From positions 310,001-374,000 of the forward strand of contig NZ_FNAJ01000003.1 in the NCBI RefSeq assembly GCF_900101905.1: a DNA stretch of 64,000 nt, given 5' to 3'. The translations under genes and the position numbers were made by a program. Source of the stretch: Myxococcus virescens (GTDB taxonomy: Bacteria; Myxococcota; Myxococcia; Myxococcales; Myxococcaceae). Below are positions 36,200 to 46,549 of this stretch, in pieces. Position 1 is the first letter of the stretch. Every line of letters starts with the position of its first letter. The notes under the pieces were generated by a model. That model had not been told where the DNA came from. It did no database searches and worked only from the letters and a program-made list of their open reading frames with translations.

Positions 36200-37146
36200 A
36201 TCCCTCCAAGCTGCACACCCTCACCGTGGACGCCGACAAGGCGGGCCAGCGGGTGGACCTCTTCATTGGTGAAGCGCTGGGCCTGTCTCGCGCGCGCCTC
36301 AAGCGCCTCTTCGAGGCGGGCGCGGTGAAGGTGAATGGCCGCCCCGCGAAGAAGGGCCTCACGCTCACCGCCGGGCAGCACATCGCCGTCGAGGTGGAAG
36401 AAGAGTCCCGCGAGGCCGTGCCCGACGCGGACTTCCCACTCACCGTGCTGCACGAGGACGACTCGCTCGTATTCGTGGACAAGCCCGCGGGACGGCCGTC
36501 CCACCCCCTGCAGTCCGGAGAGACGGGCACGGTGGCCAACGCGTTGGTGGCCCGCTATCCCGAATGCGCTCAGGCCTCGCTGGACGCGCGCGAGGGCGGC
36601 CTGTGCCACCGGCTGGACGTGGAGACCTCCGGCGTCGTCGTGGCCGCGCGGACGCGGGACGCGTGGAACGCCGTGCGCGAGGCCTTTGGCAGCCGCGCCG
36701 TGGACAAGCGCTACCTGGCGCTGGTGACAGGGCCACTGACGGACGAGGGCGACATCGACCTGCCCCTGCGTCACCACCCCCGGCATCCGGACCGCGTGGA
36801 GCCCGCGCCCTACGGGGCCGAGGACGCCCGGGAGGCGGTGTCGAAGTTCACCGTGCTGTCGCGCGCGGGTGAGTTCAGCGTGGTGGAGGTGAAGATTCTC
36901 ACCGGCGTGCTGCACCAGGTGCGCGCGCACCTCGCGGGCATTGGCGCCCCCATCGTCGGCGACAGCCTCTACGGCGGACGCGAGGCCCCGGAGCTGGGCC
37001 GCTTCTTCCTGCACGCTCGCTCCCTGGGCCTGACGCACCCGCAGACGCGGCGAAACATGACGGTCCACAGCCCCCTGCCCCCGGAGCTGCGCGCGGAGCT
37101 GGAGCGGCGCGGCCTGCCCCTGCCCCGCGGTGAGCAGCGGGACTGA
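36196..37146 (+). CDS. RluA-family pseudouridine synthase
   Basis: This 316-aa protein has an N-terminal S4 RNA-binding domain (about residues 15-75, [19 protein letters not shown]) and the RluA catalytic core with the nucleophilic Asp in [10 protein letters not shown], followed by [11 protein letters not shown]. RluA-type enzymes modify 23S rRNA or tRNA; E. coli RluC or RluD are the nearest size match. The GTG start overlaps the kinase stop (GTGA), so the two are translationally coupled. The modified site cannot be read from sequence. Confidence 0.88.
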   Translation: MNPSKLHTLTVDADKAGQRVDLFIGEALGLSRARLKRLFEAGAVKVNGRPAKKGLTLTAGQHIAVEVEEESREAVPDADFPLTVLHEDDSLVFVDKPAGRPSHPLQSGETGTVANALVARYPECAQASLDAREGGLCHRLDVETSGVVVAARTRDAWNAVREAFGSRAVDKRYLALVTGPLTDEGDIDLPLRHHPRHPDRVEPAPYGAEDAREAVSKFTVLSRAGEFSVVEVKILTGVLHQVRAHLAGIGAPIVGDSLYGGREAPELGRFFLHARSLGLTHPQTRRNMTVHSPLPPELRAELERRGLPLPRGEQRD

Positions 37147-37156
37147 GGGCTTTCCA

Positions 37157-37570
37157 CTATTCGCCCATGACCTTGACGATGACGCGCTTTCGGCGCTGGC
37201 CGTCGAACTCGGCGTAGAACACCTGCTGCCAGGGCCCCAGGTCCAGCTTCCCGCCCGTGACGGGGATGATGACCTGGTGGTGGACCAGCAGTGACTTGAG
37301 ATGGGCGTCGCCGTTGTCCTCGCCCGTGCGGTGGTGGCGGTAGTCGGGACCGGCGGGCGCCAGGTGCTGGAGCCACTCCCAGATGTCTTCATGGAGACCG
37401 GGCTCGTCGTCATTGACGAAGACGCCCGCGGTGATGTGCATGGCGGAGACGAGGACCATTCCCTCCTGGATGCCACTCTTGCGCACCAGGGCCGTCACGG
37501 TGTCGGTGAGCCGGACCAGCTCCCGCCGCTGCGGGGTTTCGAACCACAGGTACTCCGTCAGGCTCTTCAT
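37157..37570 (-). CDS. YjbQ family protein (UPF0047)
   Basis: This 137-aa protein matches the YjbQ fold, with [41 protein letters not shown] and [13 protein letters not shown]. It contains the conserved His, Asn and Asp cluster. E. coli YjbQ has weak thiamine phosphate synthase-like activity, but the cellular role is unresolved. It converges on the pseudouridine synthase gene with a 10-bp gap and is divergent from dinB, about 50 bp away. Confidence 0.88.
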   Translation of the reverse strand: MKSLTEYLWFETPQRRELVRLTDTVTALVRKSGIQEGMVLVSAMHITAGVFVNDDEPGLHEDIWEWLQHLAPAGPDYRHHRTGEDNGDAHLKSLLVHHQVIIPVTGGKLDLGPWQQVFYAEFDGQRRKRVIVKVMGE

Positions 37571-37618
37571 CTCCGTCTCCGCCAGGCGTCAGAGTGCCCC
37601 GTTAAAGTGACTCACACC

Positions 37619-38827
<1,209 letters not shown>

Positions 38828-38885
38828 GGGCCTGGTACGGGTGGGGCCTCACGCCTGTTCGCGGAGCGGCCCACACCTCACGGTA

Positions 38886-38998
38886 GCGACTTCGACTCAG
38901 GCAGCGCCCGACCCGGAAGCCGAGCCGGTGCCCTCACAGCACGGACGCGACCTCGAGTCAGGCGTCGCCCGACTCGGAGGACGAACCGGCGCTCTCAC
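38886..38998. repeat. Imperfect direct repeat of the pcnB-like gene 3' end
   Basis: Bases 38886-38937 and 38947-38998 are about 42/52 identical with a 61-bp period. The second copy spans the last codons and stop of the PcnB-like gene on the minus strand. The first copy lies beyond the stop and would encode a similar Gly/Ser/Ala tail and stop, so it looks like a decayed tandem duplication of the gene end. Confidence 0.6.
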
Positions 38999-40784
38999 CG
39001 GACGAGCCGTTCGCCGAGGGACGGCGGCGGCGGCGACGGCGACGGCGCTTGCGCTGGCCTCCCGCGTCGGACTCCTCCCCCTCTGCGGCGGCGGCACGCG
39101 GCTGCGGCACCTCGCCGGCCTTCCACGCCTCCAACTGCTCGCGATTCTCGCCCGTGGCCTCCACCGTCATCTCGAACACGGTGAGGGCCTCGCTGAAGAG
39201 GGGGTGCCGCTTGAACGCGGCGCTGCGACGACGGCGCTCACCGGACAGGGTGCGCTGGGCCAGCAGCAGCATGCGGCAGCGCTCGGCGATGCGGCGCGGC
39301 AGACGCGCGGACTGGACGAAGCCCGCGAGCAGGTCTTCCACCACCTGCGACACGGACGGGCGGCCCTCCTGCGGCTCCTCGGGCCCCGTCGAGCGGCTGA
39401 TGGGAATCAGCAACATCGCCAGGAGGATGGCGTCGTCCAGCGGCTCGCCCGCGGACACGCGCCGGTCCAGCGACTCCGCGAAGGCGTAGAACGTCTTCTC
39501 GCCTTCCTTGCCGTGCTGCTTGAGGTACGCGTTGACGGGCGGCAGGAGGATTTTGAGCGCGTCCAGCGCGTCCAGCAGCTTCAGCGCCGGCGCGGACACA
39601 CCGCCGCGGATGAGGCGGAACGTCTCCTCCAGCAGACGCGCGGGCGCGCAGCGGGGCAGGTCCTCCACCGCGCCTTCCATGGCCGCGTACGTCCGCGACT
39701 CGATGTCCAGGCCCAGCTTCGCCGCGAAGCGCACCGCGCGCAGGATGCGCACCGGGTCCTCGCGCATGCGCACTTCCGGGTCGCCAATGGTGCGGATGAA
39801 GCGCTCATCCAGGTCACGGCGGCCCCGGACGTAATCGATGACCCGCCCTTCGGCCACGTCGTAGAACAGGCCGTTGATGGTGAAGTCACGGCGGCGCGCG
39901 TCCTGCTGCGCGGTGCCGAAGACGTTGTCGTGGGTGATGAGCAGGTCCTCACCGTCCCCCTCATCCTCAGCGCCGTTGGCCGCGTGCTCCAGCTCCGTCG
40001 GATTCGCACGGAAGGTGGAGACCTCGATGATCTTCCCGCCTTTGAAGTAGACGTGCGCCAGCCGGAAGCGCCGGCCAATCAGGCGGCAGTTGCGGAAGAT
40101 GCCGCGCACCTCGTTCGGCGTCGCGCTGGTGGCGATGTCGAAGTCCTTCGGCTTGCGCCCCAGCAGCAGGTCACGCACGCAGCCGCCCACCATGTACGCC
40201 TGATGGCCGTGCTGGTGCAGGCGGAGCACCACCTTGAGGGCGTCCGGGTCCAGCTCATCGGGGTCGATTTCCGCCGGCTCGCCGCTGGGCCGGACATGGG
40301 GCGCGTGCAGCGCGCGCTCATCGGGCGTCGGCTCCGGTTCGGGCTCCAGGACGATGGGGACTTCCTCGACGTCCTCGCCCCGGGCCTCGGCGGCGTCCTC
40401 GGCCTCGGCGGCGGCCAGCGCGGCCTCGGCGCCCAGGACGGCGTCGTCCAGGCCCGACTCGGCCGGGTCTACCTCGTCGTCATCTTCCTCGTCGTCCTCG
40501 TCCTCGGCATCCGCGTAGGCGGGGGCCGGAGGCGGCTCGGCGGGGGTGGCGACTTGTATCGAGGGGATTTCAGTGGGGGCCTGCTCGTCGGCGGCCACGG
40601 GCTTGGAGGCGCTGTCCTCTTCAGGGTGCGCCGACAGCTCCAGCTGGGAGTTCATGGGAACCTCTTGTTCGCCGCGCTCGGAAGTCCCTGCCGCCTCGGT
40701 AGAGGCAACCTCGCGCGCGTCATTCTCGGGCGCAGGTGGCAGCAGACCGCCGGCAGGCGGCGTCTCAGTCAAATCTCGTGTCAT
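38958..40784 (-). CDS. PcnB-type poly(A) polymerase / CCA-adding nucleotidyltransferase with acidic N-terminus
   Basis: The 608-aa protein contains a class II nucleotidyltransferase head: GGCVRDLLLGRKPKDFDIAT with the catalytic acidic pair, then RRRDFTINGLFYD and RILRAVRFAAKLG, matching PcnB rather than short CCA enzymes. It has an N-terminal extension of about 170 residues rich in Glu, Asp, Ala and Pro, and an Arg-rich C-terminal tract followed by a Ser/Gly tail. PcnB polyadenylates RNA for decay; CCA addition is the alternative. The ATG at 40784 was used, with an in-frame ATG at 40802 possible. Both low-complexity ends may bind RNA or protein partners. Confidence 0.88.
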   Translation of the reverse strand: MTRDLTETPPAGGLLPPAPENDAREVASTEAAGTSERGEQEVPMNSQLELSAHPEEDSASKPVAADEQAPTEIPSIQVATPAEPPPAPAYADAEDEDDEEDDDEVDPAESGLDDAVLGAEAALAAAEAEDAAEARGEDVEEVPIVLEPEPEPTPDERALHAPHVRPSGEPAEIDPDELDPDALKVVLRLHQHGHQAYMVGGCVRDLLLGRKPKDFDIATSATPNEVRGIFRNCRLIGRRFRLAHVYFKGGKIIEVSTFRANPTELEHAANGAEDEGDGEDLLITHDNVFGTAQQDARRRDFTINGLFYDVAEGRVIDYVRGRRDLDERFIRTIGDPEVRMREDPVRILRAVRFAAKLGLDIESRTYAAMEGAVEDLPRCAPARLLEETFRLIRGGVSAPALKLLDALDALKILLPPVNAYLKQHGKEGEKTFYAFAESLDRRVSAGEPLDDAILLAMLLIPISRSTGPEEPQEGRPSVSQVVEDLLAGFVQSARLPRRIAERCRMLLLAQRTLSGERRRRSAAFKRHPLFSEALTVFEMTVEATGENREQLEAWKAGEVPQPRAAAAEGEESDAGGQRKRRRRRRRRRPSANGSSGESAGSSSESGDA

Positions 40785-41059
40785 CAGCCAGGGACACCCC
40801 ATCGGGGCGCTTGTAGGCCTGCCGTCTATACCGCATCCTCCGGGTAGGGAGTAGCGATGGACGACATTGTTGTCGGATGTCACCGGGCAGCGGGCTCCCC
40901 CGCCCGCTTTCCTGCTCCCAACCAGGGGACAGGGCACGCGCGAAGCGTGGGGGCCGCGGGCCTGTGTCCTGTATCAACACAGCGTCCGCCGGAAACGTTC
41001 TGGGGCCGGCCCGCGAGGGGAACGCAGGCCCACCCGAGGGGCAGCCGAGCGGCCAGCCC
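40785..41059. other. Intergenic region before the PcnB-like gene
   Basis: This 275-bp stretch lies between two minus-strand genes and shows no convincing coding sequence. A 7-bp perfect stem (40889-40895 with 40902-40908) is present but has no T-run in the direction of the upstream gene. Promoter elements were not assigned. Confidence 0.35.
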
Positions 41060-42100
41060 CTACTGCGGCTTGGTGCGCCCCTTGTGGTTCCGGGGCAGCG
41101 CGTGGTGGATGAGGGAGACGTAGTCCACCGCCTGCACCGGCGGGGGGGGCGGCGGCGTGCCCAGCGCGGCCAGGCGCTTGCTGAAGGCGGCCAGGATGTC
41201 CGGCATGGGCCGCATCGCCGCGAGCAGCTTGTTGGGCCCCTCCAGCGCCTGGGACAGCGCCACCGCCGCCTGCTGGAGCGGCAGCCCGCGCCGCAGCAGG
41301 TCCTGGAACGAGTTGGACAGGGTGATGATGTTGTGGCCCGCCGTCTGCACCATCTCCACTGCGATTTTCAGCACCTGCGGCGCCGTCAGGTGGCCGTCCG
41401 CCAGCAGCACCAGCGCGGCCTGGAAGTAGTTGAAGATGGGCACCACGCGCGGTCCGTAGGGCGTGAAGTGCGCGGGGGGCGTCAGCCTGTCCAGGTGGAT
41501 GAAGATGCGGCGCACCGGGTCGCCCACCGGAATCTTCTTCCACGCCTCGCGCACCCGCAGCGCGTCGTCCGGGTACACCCCGCCCGCCTCCAGCACCTGC
41601 GACAGCACGCGCTCGTCCACGCGGCCCGCCACCAGGTCCGCGAAGAGCGAATAGATGAACGCGTCCGCCTCCGCGTCGTCACCGAAGAGGACTTCCTCCG
41701 CCTCCACCGGCGCGTGCACCCGGCTCTCCAGAATCGCGGGCAGCTTGTAGCCCACCTGACCGCGCAGGGCCCGGAAGCGGCCGCGCAGCAGGTTGCCCAC
41801 GTTGTCCTTGAGGACGAACTCGTCCCACCGCACGCCGTCCAGCTTGAGCTTCTCCTCCAGCACGGCCCGCATCTGCTTCGGACTGCCGGAGACGATGCAC
41901 AGCCGCGAGTCCCCGTTCTCCGACAGCTCGCGGATGAGCGCGCTGGCGCCCGGCACGGCCACCTTCTGGTGGGCCTTCTGGAACGCCGTCCGCACCAGGT
42001 CACGGAGCGAGTCGAACTCCGTCTGGAGGTACGTCTTGTCCAAATCCCAGCGGTAGATGCGCCGGGGCGGACGCGGGTCGATGCGGTCCGGCAAGCTCAC
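41060..42100 (-). CDS. HAD-like protein of unknown specificity
   Basis: The 346-aa protein has the four haloacid dehalogenase motifs in order: WDLDKTY (motif I nucleophile), VSGSPKQM (motif II Ser), LKDNVG (motif III Lys) and FGDDAEAD (motif IV acids), within the first 160 residues. The remaining 185 residues are helical with a Pro run near the end and resemble nothing I can name. HAD enzymes transfer or hydrolyse phosphate; the substrate is unknown. The GTG start overlaps the plsX stop by 4 bp (GTGA), so the two are coupled. Confidence 0.7.
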   Translation of the reverse strand: MSLPDRIDPRPPRRIYRWDLDKTYLQTEFDSLRDLVRTAFQKAHQKVAVPGASALIRELSENGDSRLCIVSGSPKQMRAVLEEKLKLDGVRWDEFVLKDNVGNLLRGRFRALRGQVGYKLPAILESRVHAPVEAEEVLFGDDAEADAFIYSLFADLVAGRVDERVLSQVLEAGGVYPDDALRVREAWKKIPVGDPVRRIFIHLDRLTPPAHFTPYGPRVVPIFNYFQAALVLLADGHLTAPQVLKIAVEMVQTAGHNIITLSNSFQDLLRRGLPLQQAAVALSQALEGPNKLLAAMRPMPDILAAFSKRLAALGTPPPPPPVQAVDYVSLIHHALPRNHKGRTKPQ

Positions 42101-43143
42101 TTCTTCAGGCCTTCCCGGATGGCAGCGCCCAGGTTGTTCGACACCACCTTCGCCGCGACCTTCCCCGCGTTGGCGATGGCCCGCGACTTCGAACGCCCGT
42201 GTGCCTTGATGAAGATTTTATCGAACCCCAGGATGGGGGCTCCGCCGTACTGGTTCCAGTCGGTGATGTCCTTGATGCGCTGGATGCCGCTGGACAACAT
42301 CGCGAGCCCCGCGCGCCACCGCAGGCTCTCCTTGTAGGCGTACTGGGCCAGCTCCACCACCGTGTCGTGGACGCCCTCCAGCATCTTCAGGCAGACGTTG
42401 CCCACGAAGCCATCGGTGACGATGACGTCCGCGGTGCCCTTCGGGATGTCGATGCCCTCCACGTTGCCGATGAAGTGGATGTCCTTCATCTCCGACAGGC
42501 GGGCATGGGCCTCCACCACGCGGGGCGGGCCCTTCTGCGGCTCGATGCCGTTGGACAGGAGCGCCACCTTGGGGCGCTCGTTCTGGGAGATGATGCGCGC
42601 GTAGGCGGAGCCCATCACCGCGAACGTCACCAGGTCATCCGCGGTGGCCTCCACCGTGGCGCCAACGTCCAGGATGAGGGAGAACGGGTCCCCCTTCGCG
42701 CCGCGCACCGAGCGCGTCGGGTACACCGTGGCCAGCGCCGCGCGCCGCACGCCGGGGATGAGCTGGAAGTGCCGGGCACACGCCAGCACGCCCGCGCCCG
42801 TGTTGCCCGCGGACACCAGCGCCTGCGCCTCGCCCTCCGCCACCAGCCGCGCGGCCACCGCCACGGACGCGTTCGGCTTGCGCGCCAGCGCCTCGCCTGG
42901 CTTCTCGTCCATGCCGATGAAGTCCGCCGCGTGCTGCACGGAGATGCGCTCGCCGTTGTGCTTCGTCTCCGCCAGCGCGTCGTCGATGAGGGTGCGGTCC
43001 CCCACCAGGAGCGTGTGGATGTGGGGGGACTCGAGCGACAGCATCGCCGCTCCCCGGACCACCTCGGCCGGGCCGTGGTCCGTTCCCATGACATCGAAGG
43101 CAATCGTCACTGGCTGCGGCTGCGTCCCCACCATGTCCTCCAT
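42097..43143 (-). CDS. plsX: Phosphate acyltransferase PlsX
   Basis: PlsX converts acyl-ACP to acyl phosphate at the start of phospholipid synthesis. The 348-aa protein shows the family signatures IAFDVMGTDHGP near the N-terminus, VSAGNTGA, LDVGATVE in the middle, and GFVGNVCLKMLEG later. It has no clear span, as expected for a peripheral membrane protein. The ATG at 43143 follows the MFS gene stop by one base. PlsY is not nearby. It overlaps the HAD-like gene downstream. Confidence 0.95.
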   Translation of the reverse strand: MEDMVGTQPQPVTIAFDVMGTDHGPAEVVRGAAMLSLESPHIHTLLVGDRTLIDDALAETKHNGERISVQHAADFIGMDEKPGEALARKPNASVAVAARLVAEGEAQALVSAGNTGAGVLACARHFQLIPGVRRAALATVYPTRSVRGAKGDPFSLILDVGATVEATADDLVTFAVMGSAYARIISQNERPKVALLSNGIEPQKGPPRVVEAHARLSEMKDIHFIGNVEGIDIPKGTADVIVTDGFVGNVCLKMLEGVHDTVVELAQYAYKESLRWRAGLAMLSSGIQRIKDITDWNQYGGAPILGFDKIFIKAHGRSKSRAIANAGKVAAKVVSNNLGAAIREGLKK

Positions 43144-43144
43144 C

Positions 43145-44431
43145 TTAGGACCTTTGCTCGGCCCCCGCGCCTGCCATTCTCGTCTGGGCCACCAGGGACA
43201 ATCCCAGGAGCCCCGCCATCGCCACCATGCCCGCCGCCGTCCCGTACGGGGCCGCGGGCCCCAGCCGGGTAAAGAGCCAGCCTCCCAGCGCCGGCCCCAG
43301 AATCCGCCCCAGCGAGCCGAAGGCCTGGTACGCCCCCAGCACCGCGCCCAGCCGCTCCGGCGGGGCATGCAGAGATACCAGGGCGGACAGACACGGTGTC
43401 ACCAGCGCCGACCCCACCGCCAACAACCCCATCACCGGGAACAGCCACGCATAATCCGGCGCGACGGGCAACAGGGCCAGCCCCGCCGCCGTCAGTCCGA
43501 AGCCCACCGTGGCCAGCAGCGCCTCGCGCCCCGGCGCGCTCCCGGGCCCTCCCGTCAGCCGGCGCACCAGCCCGCCCTGCACCGCCGCGGAAATCACCCC
43601 AATCGCCGCGAAGAGCCAACCGGAGCGCAGGCTGGCCTCGCGCAGCACGTCCAGGTCCGTCACCGCCGCCCGGAGGAACAGCCCGCCTTCCTGGAGCGGC
43701 ACCGGCCCGGACGACAGGAAGCGCGTCAGCAGGTAGACGGAGAAGGTGCCTTCCATCTGCGCGAAGGCGGTGGTGAACACCAGCATCAGCACCAGGCAGC
43801 GCCCCACCACGGGCAGGCTCATGGCCAGCGTGGCGCCCTTCAGCGTCCGCGCGTGCCCTTCCCCCGGGCGCCCCTCCACCCGCGTCTCCGGCAGGTAGAA
43901 GTACGTGCCCGTCAGGTTGATGGCCACCAGCCCCGCCGCGAACAGACCGATGGCGAGGTTGCCACCCCAGGCGCCCAGGAAGCCGCCCAGCGCCGGTCCC
44001 AGCACGAAGCCCAGCCCGAAGGCCGCGCCAATGACTCCCATACCCCGCGCCCTGTCCTTCGGCGTGGTGATGTCCGCCACCACGGCCTGTGCGGTGGAGA
44101 TGTTGCCACCGGAGATGCCGTCGATGACACGCGCCAGGAAGAGCAGCGGCAGCGACTGCGCGAAGGCGAACAGTAGGTACGCCAGCAGCGAGCCCACCTG
44201 GCTCACCAGCAGCACCGGCCGGCGGCCGTACCGGTCGCTGAGCCGGCCCAGTATCGGAGCCGACACCAGCTGCATCAGCGAGAAGACGGAGATGAGCAAC
44301 CCCACCGTGAAGGGCGAGGCACCGAACCGCACGCCGTACACCCCCAACTGGGGAATCAGGATGCCGAACCCGATGAGGTCCAGCGCCACGATTCCGAAAA
44401 CGACACGGAGTGACGCCGCCCGCCGCACCAC
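43145..44431 (-). CDS. Major facilitator superfamily transporter, TetA/DHA1-like
   Basis: This 428-aa, 12-span MFS protein carries the loop 2-3 signature GRLSDRYGRRPVLL and the antiporter-type GAAFGLGFVLGPALGG (motif C) near span 5, typical of drug:proton antiporters. The TetA-like start (DLIGFGILIPQL) is clear. The specificity cannot be inferred. It ends 1 bp before plsX, suggesting a common transcript. It begins about 90 bp downstream of the glt operon terminator. Confidence 0.85.
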   Translation of the reverse strand: MVRRAASLRVVFGIVALDLIGFGILIPQLGVYGVRFGASPFTVGLLISVFSLMQLVSAPILGRLSDRYGRRPVLLVSQVGSLLAYLLFAFAQSLPLLFLARVIDGISGGNISTAQAVVADITTPKDRARGMGVIGAAFGLGFVLGPALGGFLGAWGGNLAIGLFAAGLVAINLTGTYFYLPETRVEGRPGEGHARTLKGATLAMSLPVVGRCLVLMLVFTTAFAQMEGTFSVYLLTRFLSSGPVPLQEGGLFLRAAVTDLDVLREASLRSGWLFAAIGVISAAVQGGLVRRLTGGPGSAPGREALLATVGFGLTAAGLALLPVAPDYAWLFPVMGLLAVGSALVTPCLSALVSLHAPPERLGAVLGAYQAFGSLGRILGPALGGWLFTRLGPAAPYGTAAGMVAMAGLLGLSLVAQTRMAGAGAEQRS

Positions 44432-44446
44432 CAGTTGCCCCTTTGC

Positions 44447-44490
44447 TGAAAAAGAAAACCGCCGGAGCGCGAAGATAGCGCCCCGGCGGC
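44447..44490 (-). terminator. Intrinsic terminator after the glt operon
   Basis: A 12-bp stem with one A-C mismatch (44459-44470 with 44478-44489) and a 7-nt loop precedes a T-rich run on the minus strand (44447-44458). It begins about 35 bp after the gltC stop, the clearest intrinsic terminator in the window. Confidence 0.8.
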
Positions 44491-44524
44491 TCGAATGGGG
44501 GAGAAGTCCCGGGTCCGAAGGGCT

Positions 44525-46549
44525 TTACATCGCCTCGGCGGACTGGACGTTCCGGTTCGCGGTGTCGCGCTCGATGCAGCCCTTGGTCATCGTGTACTGG
44601 TAGGTGCCCAGCTCGTCACGCCAGTACTCGCCCTCGTACGGCCAGTAGAGCTGGTCGTCCTGCACGGCGACGGAGTACTTGTACTTCTTGACGATGGCCG
44701 TGCGGCCGCCCGCCTTGAGCTGCTCCTCCAGGAACTCCTTCTCCTTGGTGGTCGTCTCGAACTTGATGCGCAGGCCGTTGGCCAAGAGCTGCTTGAGCGC
44801 CACCAGCTCCGTCTCCAGCTTGCCCTTGGCCATGATGCCGGCCTTGGAGATGAGCGCCGTGCGCTGCACCTTGAGCCCCTCCAGCAGGGACTTGCTCAGC
44901 TCGGAGTACTTGAAGGTGTCCGCCCGGTTCGCGAAGGCGTCCATCTCCGCCTCCAGCTCGAGGATGGAGTCGTTCGTCTTGCGCAGGTCCTGGTCCGTCA
45001 GGGCCAGCCGGAGGATGCGCTCCAGGATGATGTCCGTCTCGTTCTTCTCCAGGCCGTCCTTGTTCTTCTTCTGCACGTCGGAGAGCACCGAGTAGTACTC
45101 GCTGGCCTCCATGTTCTTCTTCACCAGCGCCTCCAACTGGTCGTGCACGGGCAGGTAGGTGCGCTCGAAGTCCTGGAGGATGATGTTGGACTCCCGGTAG
45201 CGGCAGTTCTCGTAATAGATGACCGCCTTCAGGATGAGCGCCTCCGGGAAGTACTCCTCGCGGAAGAAGGGCGACGACAGGGTGATGAGGCTGCCCAGCG
45301 CCTGCTCGTACTGGCCCACGCGGTAGTTGGCCCAGCTGGACTCGAAGAGGGCCTCCAGCCACTGGGTGTTCCCGCGCTCCACCTTGCCCAGGTAGAAGAG
45401 CGCGAAGCGGTTCTGCTGCATGCCGTAGTGCGTGCGGGCCAGCTGCATGAAGGCCAGCTCACGCAGCGACTTGTCCATCTTCGCCTGGTCCACCGTCTTG
45501 CCCGGCACCGGACGCGTGAGGCGGACGACTTCCTTCATCGCCTCGATGGCGGCCAGCATCTCCCCGTTGGCGCGCTTGGCCGCCGCGTCCTTCTGACGGC
45601 TGCCGTTGCGGAAGGAGGACAGGCCCTCCAGGTACTTGGCGCGAGGGAAGAACGGGTCGGTGCGCGGAATGGTCAGCGCCAGCCGCTTCACCTCCGAGAA
45701 GCTCTTGTCGGCCTCCTCGGGCTGCCCCACCTGGTCCAGCGCGCGGCCACGCACGAAGTGGTAGCGCGCCAGCAGGTAGCGGAACTCGTTGCGGTACTTC
45801 TCGGGGAACTCCTGGTTCGCGTGACGGGCAATCTCGTCGAGGATGACCGTCTCGTTCTTCGTCTTGCGGCTGATGAAGAAGAGCCACTCCAGGCTCGTCT
45901 TGAAGAACTTGGTGGACGGGCCCAGGGAGAGGATCTTGGAGAACTCGCCCAGGGACGAGTGGTACATGCCCATGCGGTAGAGCGACTTGGCCAGCACGTA
46001 GCGCGCCTCGGTGTGCAGGCCCGCCAGCTTCGGGTCCTCCAGCAGCTCGTGCGCCGCCATGGAGGCCTTCTCGTACTCGTCGTTCTTGAAGAGGCTGACG
46101 GCCACGTCCAGGCGCTGGCGGTCCGCCGTCTTGCCGGAGACGTCCACCGCGTCGAAGGACATGGTGGGCGCGGCCGGCTTGGGCGCCTCCTGCGTCAGGT
46201 CCAGGCCCATGCCCATGCTCCCGGTGTTCGCGGGAGGCGAAGCCGGGGTAGGCGCGGGCGTGGAAGGGGCCACAGCGGGCGCCGTCTCCGCGGGAGACAC
46301 GCTCGTGGGCGCTTCGCTGGAGGAAGCAGCGGCGGCATCGTCGTCCGCGTCCTCCTCCTGCACCGGCACGGGCTTCGCCTTGTCGGCGCGGCTCTTGCGG
46401 GTGGGCTTCTTCTTCTTGGGGGTGGTGCGCTTCTTCTTGGACTGGCCGGAGAGGTCCAGGCCCTCGAAGTTCTGCGCGTAGGAGGGGGCCGTCCACGCGA
46501 GCGACAGCCCGACGACGGCGACACGGATGAGCTTGAAGGAGCGCATCAT
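44525..46549 (-). CDS. gltC: Putative GltC, periplasmic TPR protein of the gliding machinery
   Basis: This 674-aa exported protein has a signal peptide (VAVVGLSLAWTAPSYAQ), a Lys-rich stretch, a Pro/Ala/Thr-rich linker with the motif GMGLDLTQ, and then about 500 residues of TPR-like helical repeats (for example DVAVSLFKNDEYEKASMAA, TKFFKTSLEWLFFI). In M. xanthus the Glt outer-membrane module contains GltA and GltB barrels, the GltK lipoprotein and the soluble GltC. The domain types and order here fit that cluster as I recall it. It overlaps the gltA-like gene by 4 bp. The exact Glt letter is less certain than the cluster itself. Confidence 0.68.
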   Translation of the reverse strand: MMRSFKLIRVAVVGLSLAWTAPSYAQNFEGLDLSGQSKKKRTTPKKKKPTRKSRADKAKPVPVQEEDADDDAAAASSSEAPTSVSPAETAPAVAPSTPAPTPASPPANTGSMGMGLDLTQEAPKPAAPTMSFDAVDVSGKTADRQRLDVAVSLFKNDEYEKASMAAHELLEDPKLAGLHTEARYVLAKSLYRMGMYHSSLGEFSKILSLGPSTKFFKTSLEWLFFISRKTKNETVILDEIARHANQEFPEKYRNEFRYLLARYHFVRGRALDQVGQPEEADKSFSEVKRLALTIPRTDPFFPRAKYLEGLSSFRNGSRQKDAAAKRANGEMLAAIEAMKEVVRLTRPVPGKTVDQAKMDKSLRELAFMQLARTHYGMQQNRFALFYLGKVERGNTQWLEALFESSWANYRVGQYEQALGSLITLSSPFFREEYFPEALILKAVIYYENCRYRESNIILQDFERTYLPVHDQLEALVKKNMEASEYYSVLSDVQKKNKDGLEKNETDIILERILRLALTDQDLRKTNDSILELEAEMDAFANRADTFKYSELSKSLLEGLKVQRTALISKAGIMAKGKLETELVALKQLLANGLRIKFETTTKEKEFLEEQLKAGGRTAIVKKYKYSVAVQDDQLYWPYEGEYWRDELGTYQYTMTKGCIERDTANRNVQSAEAM

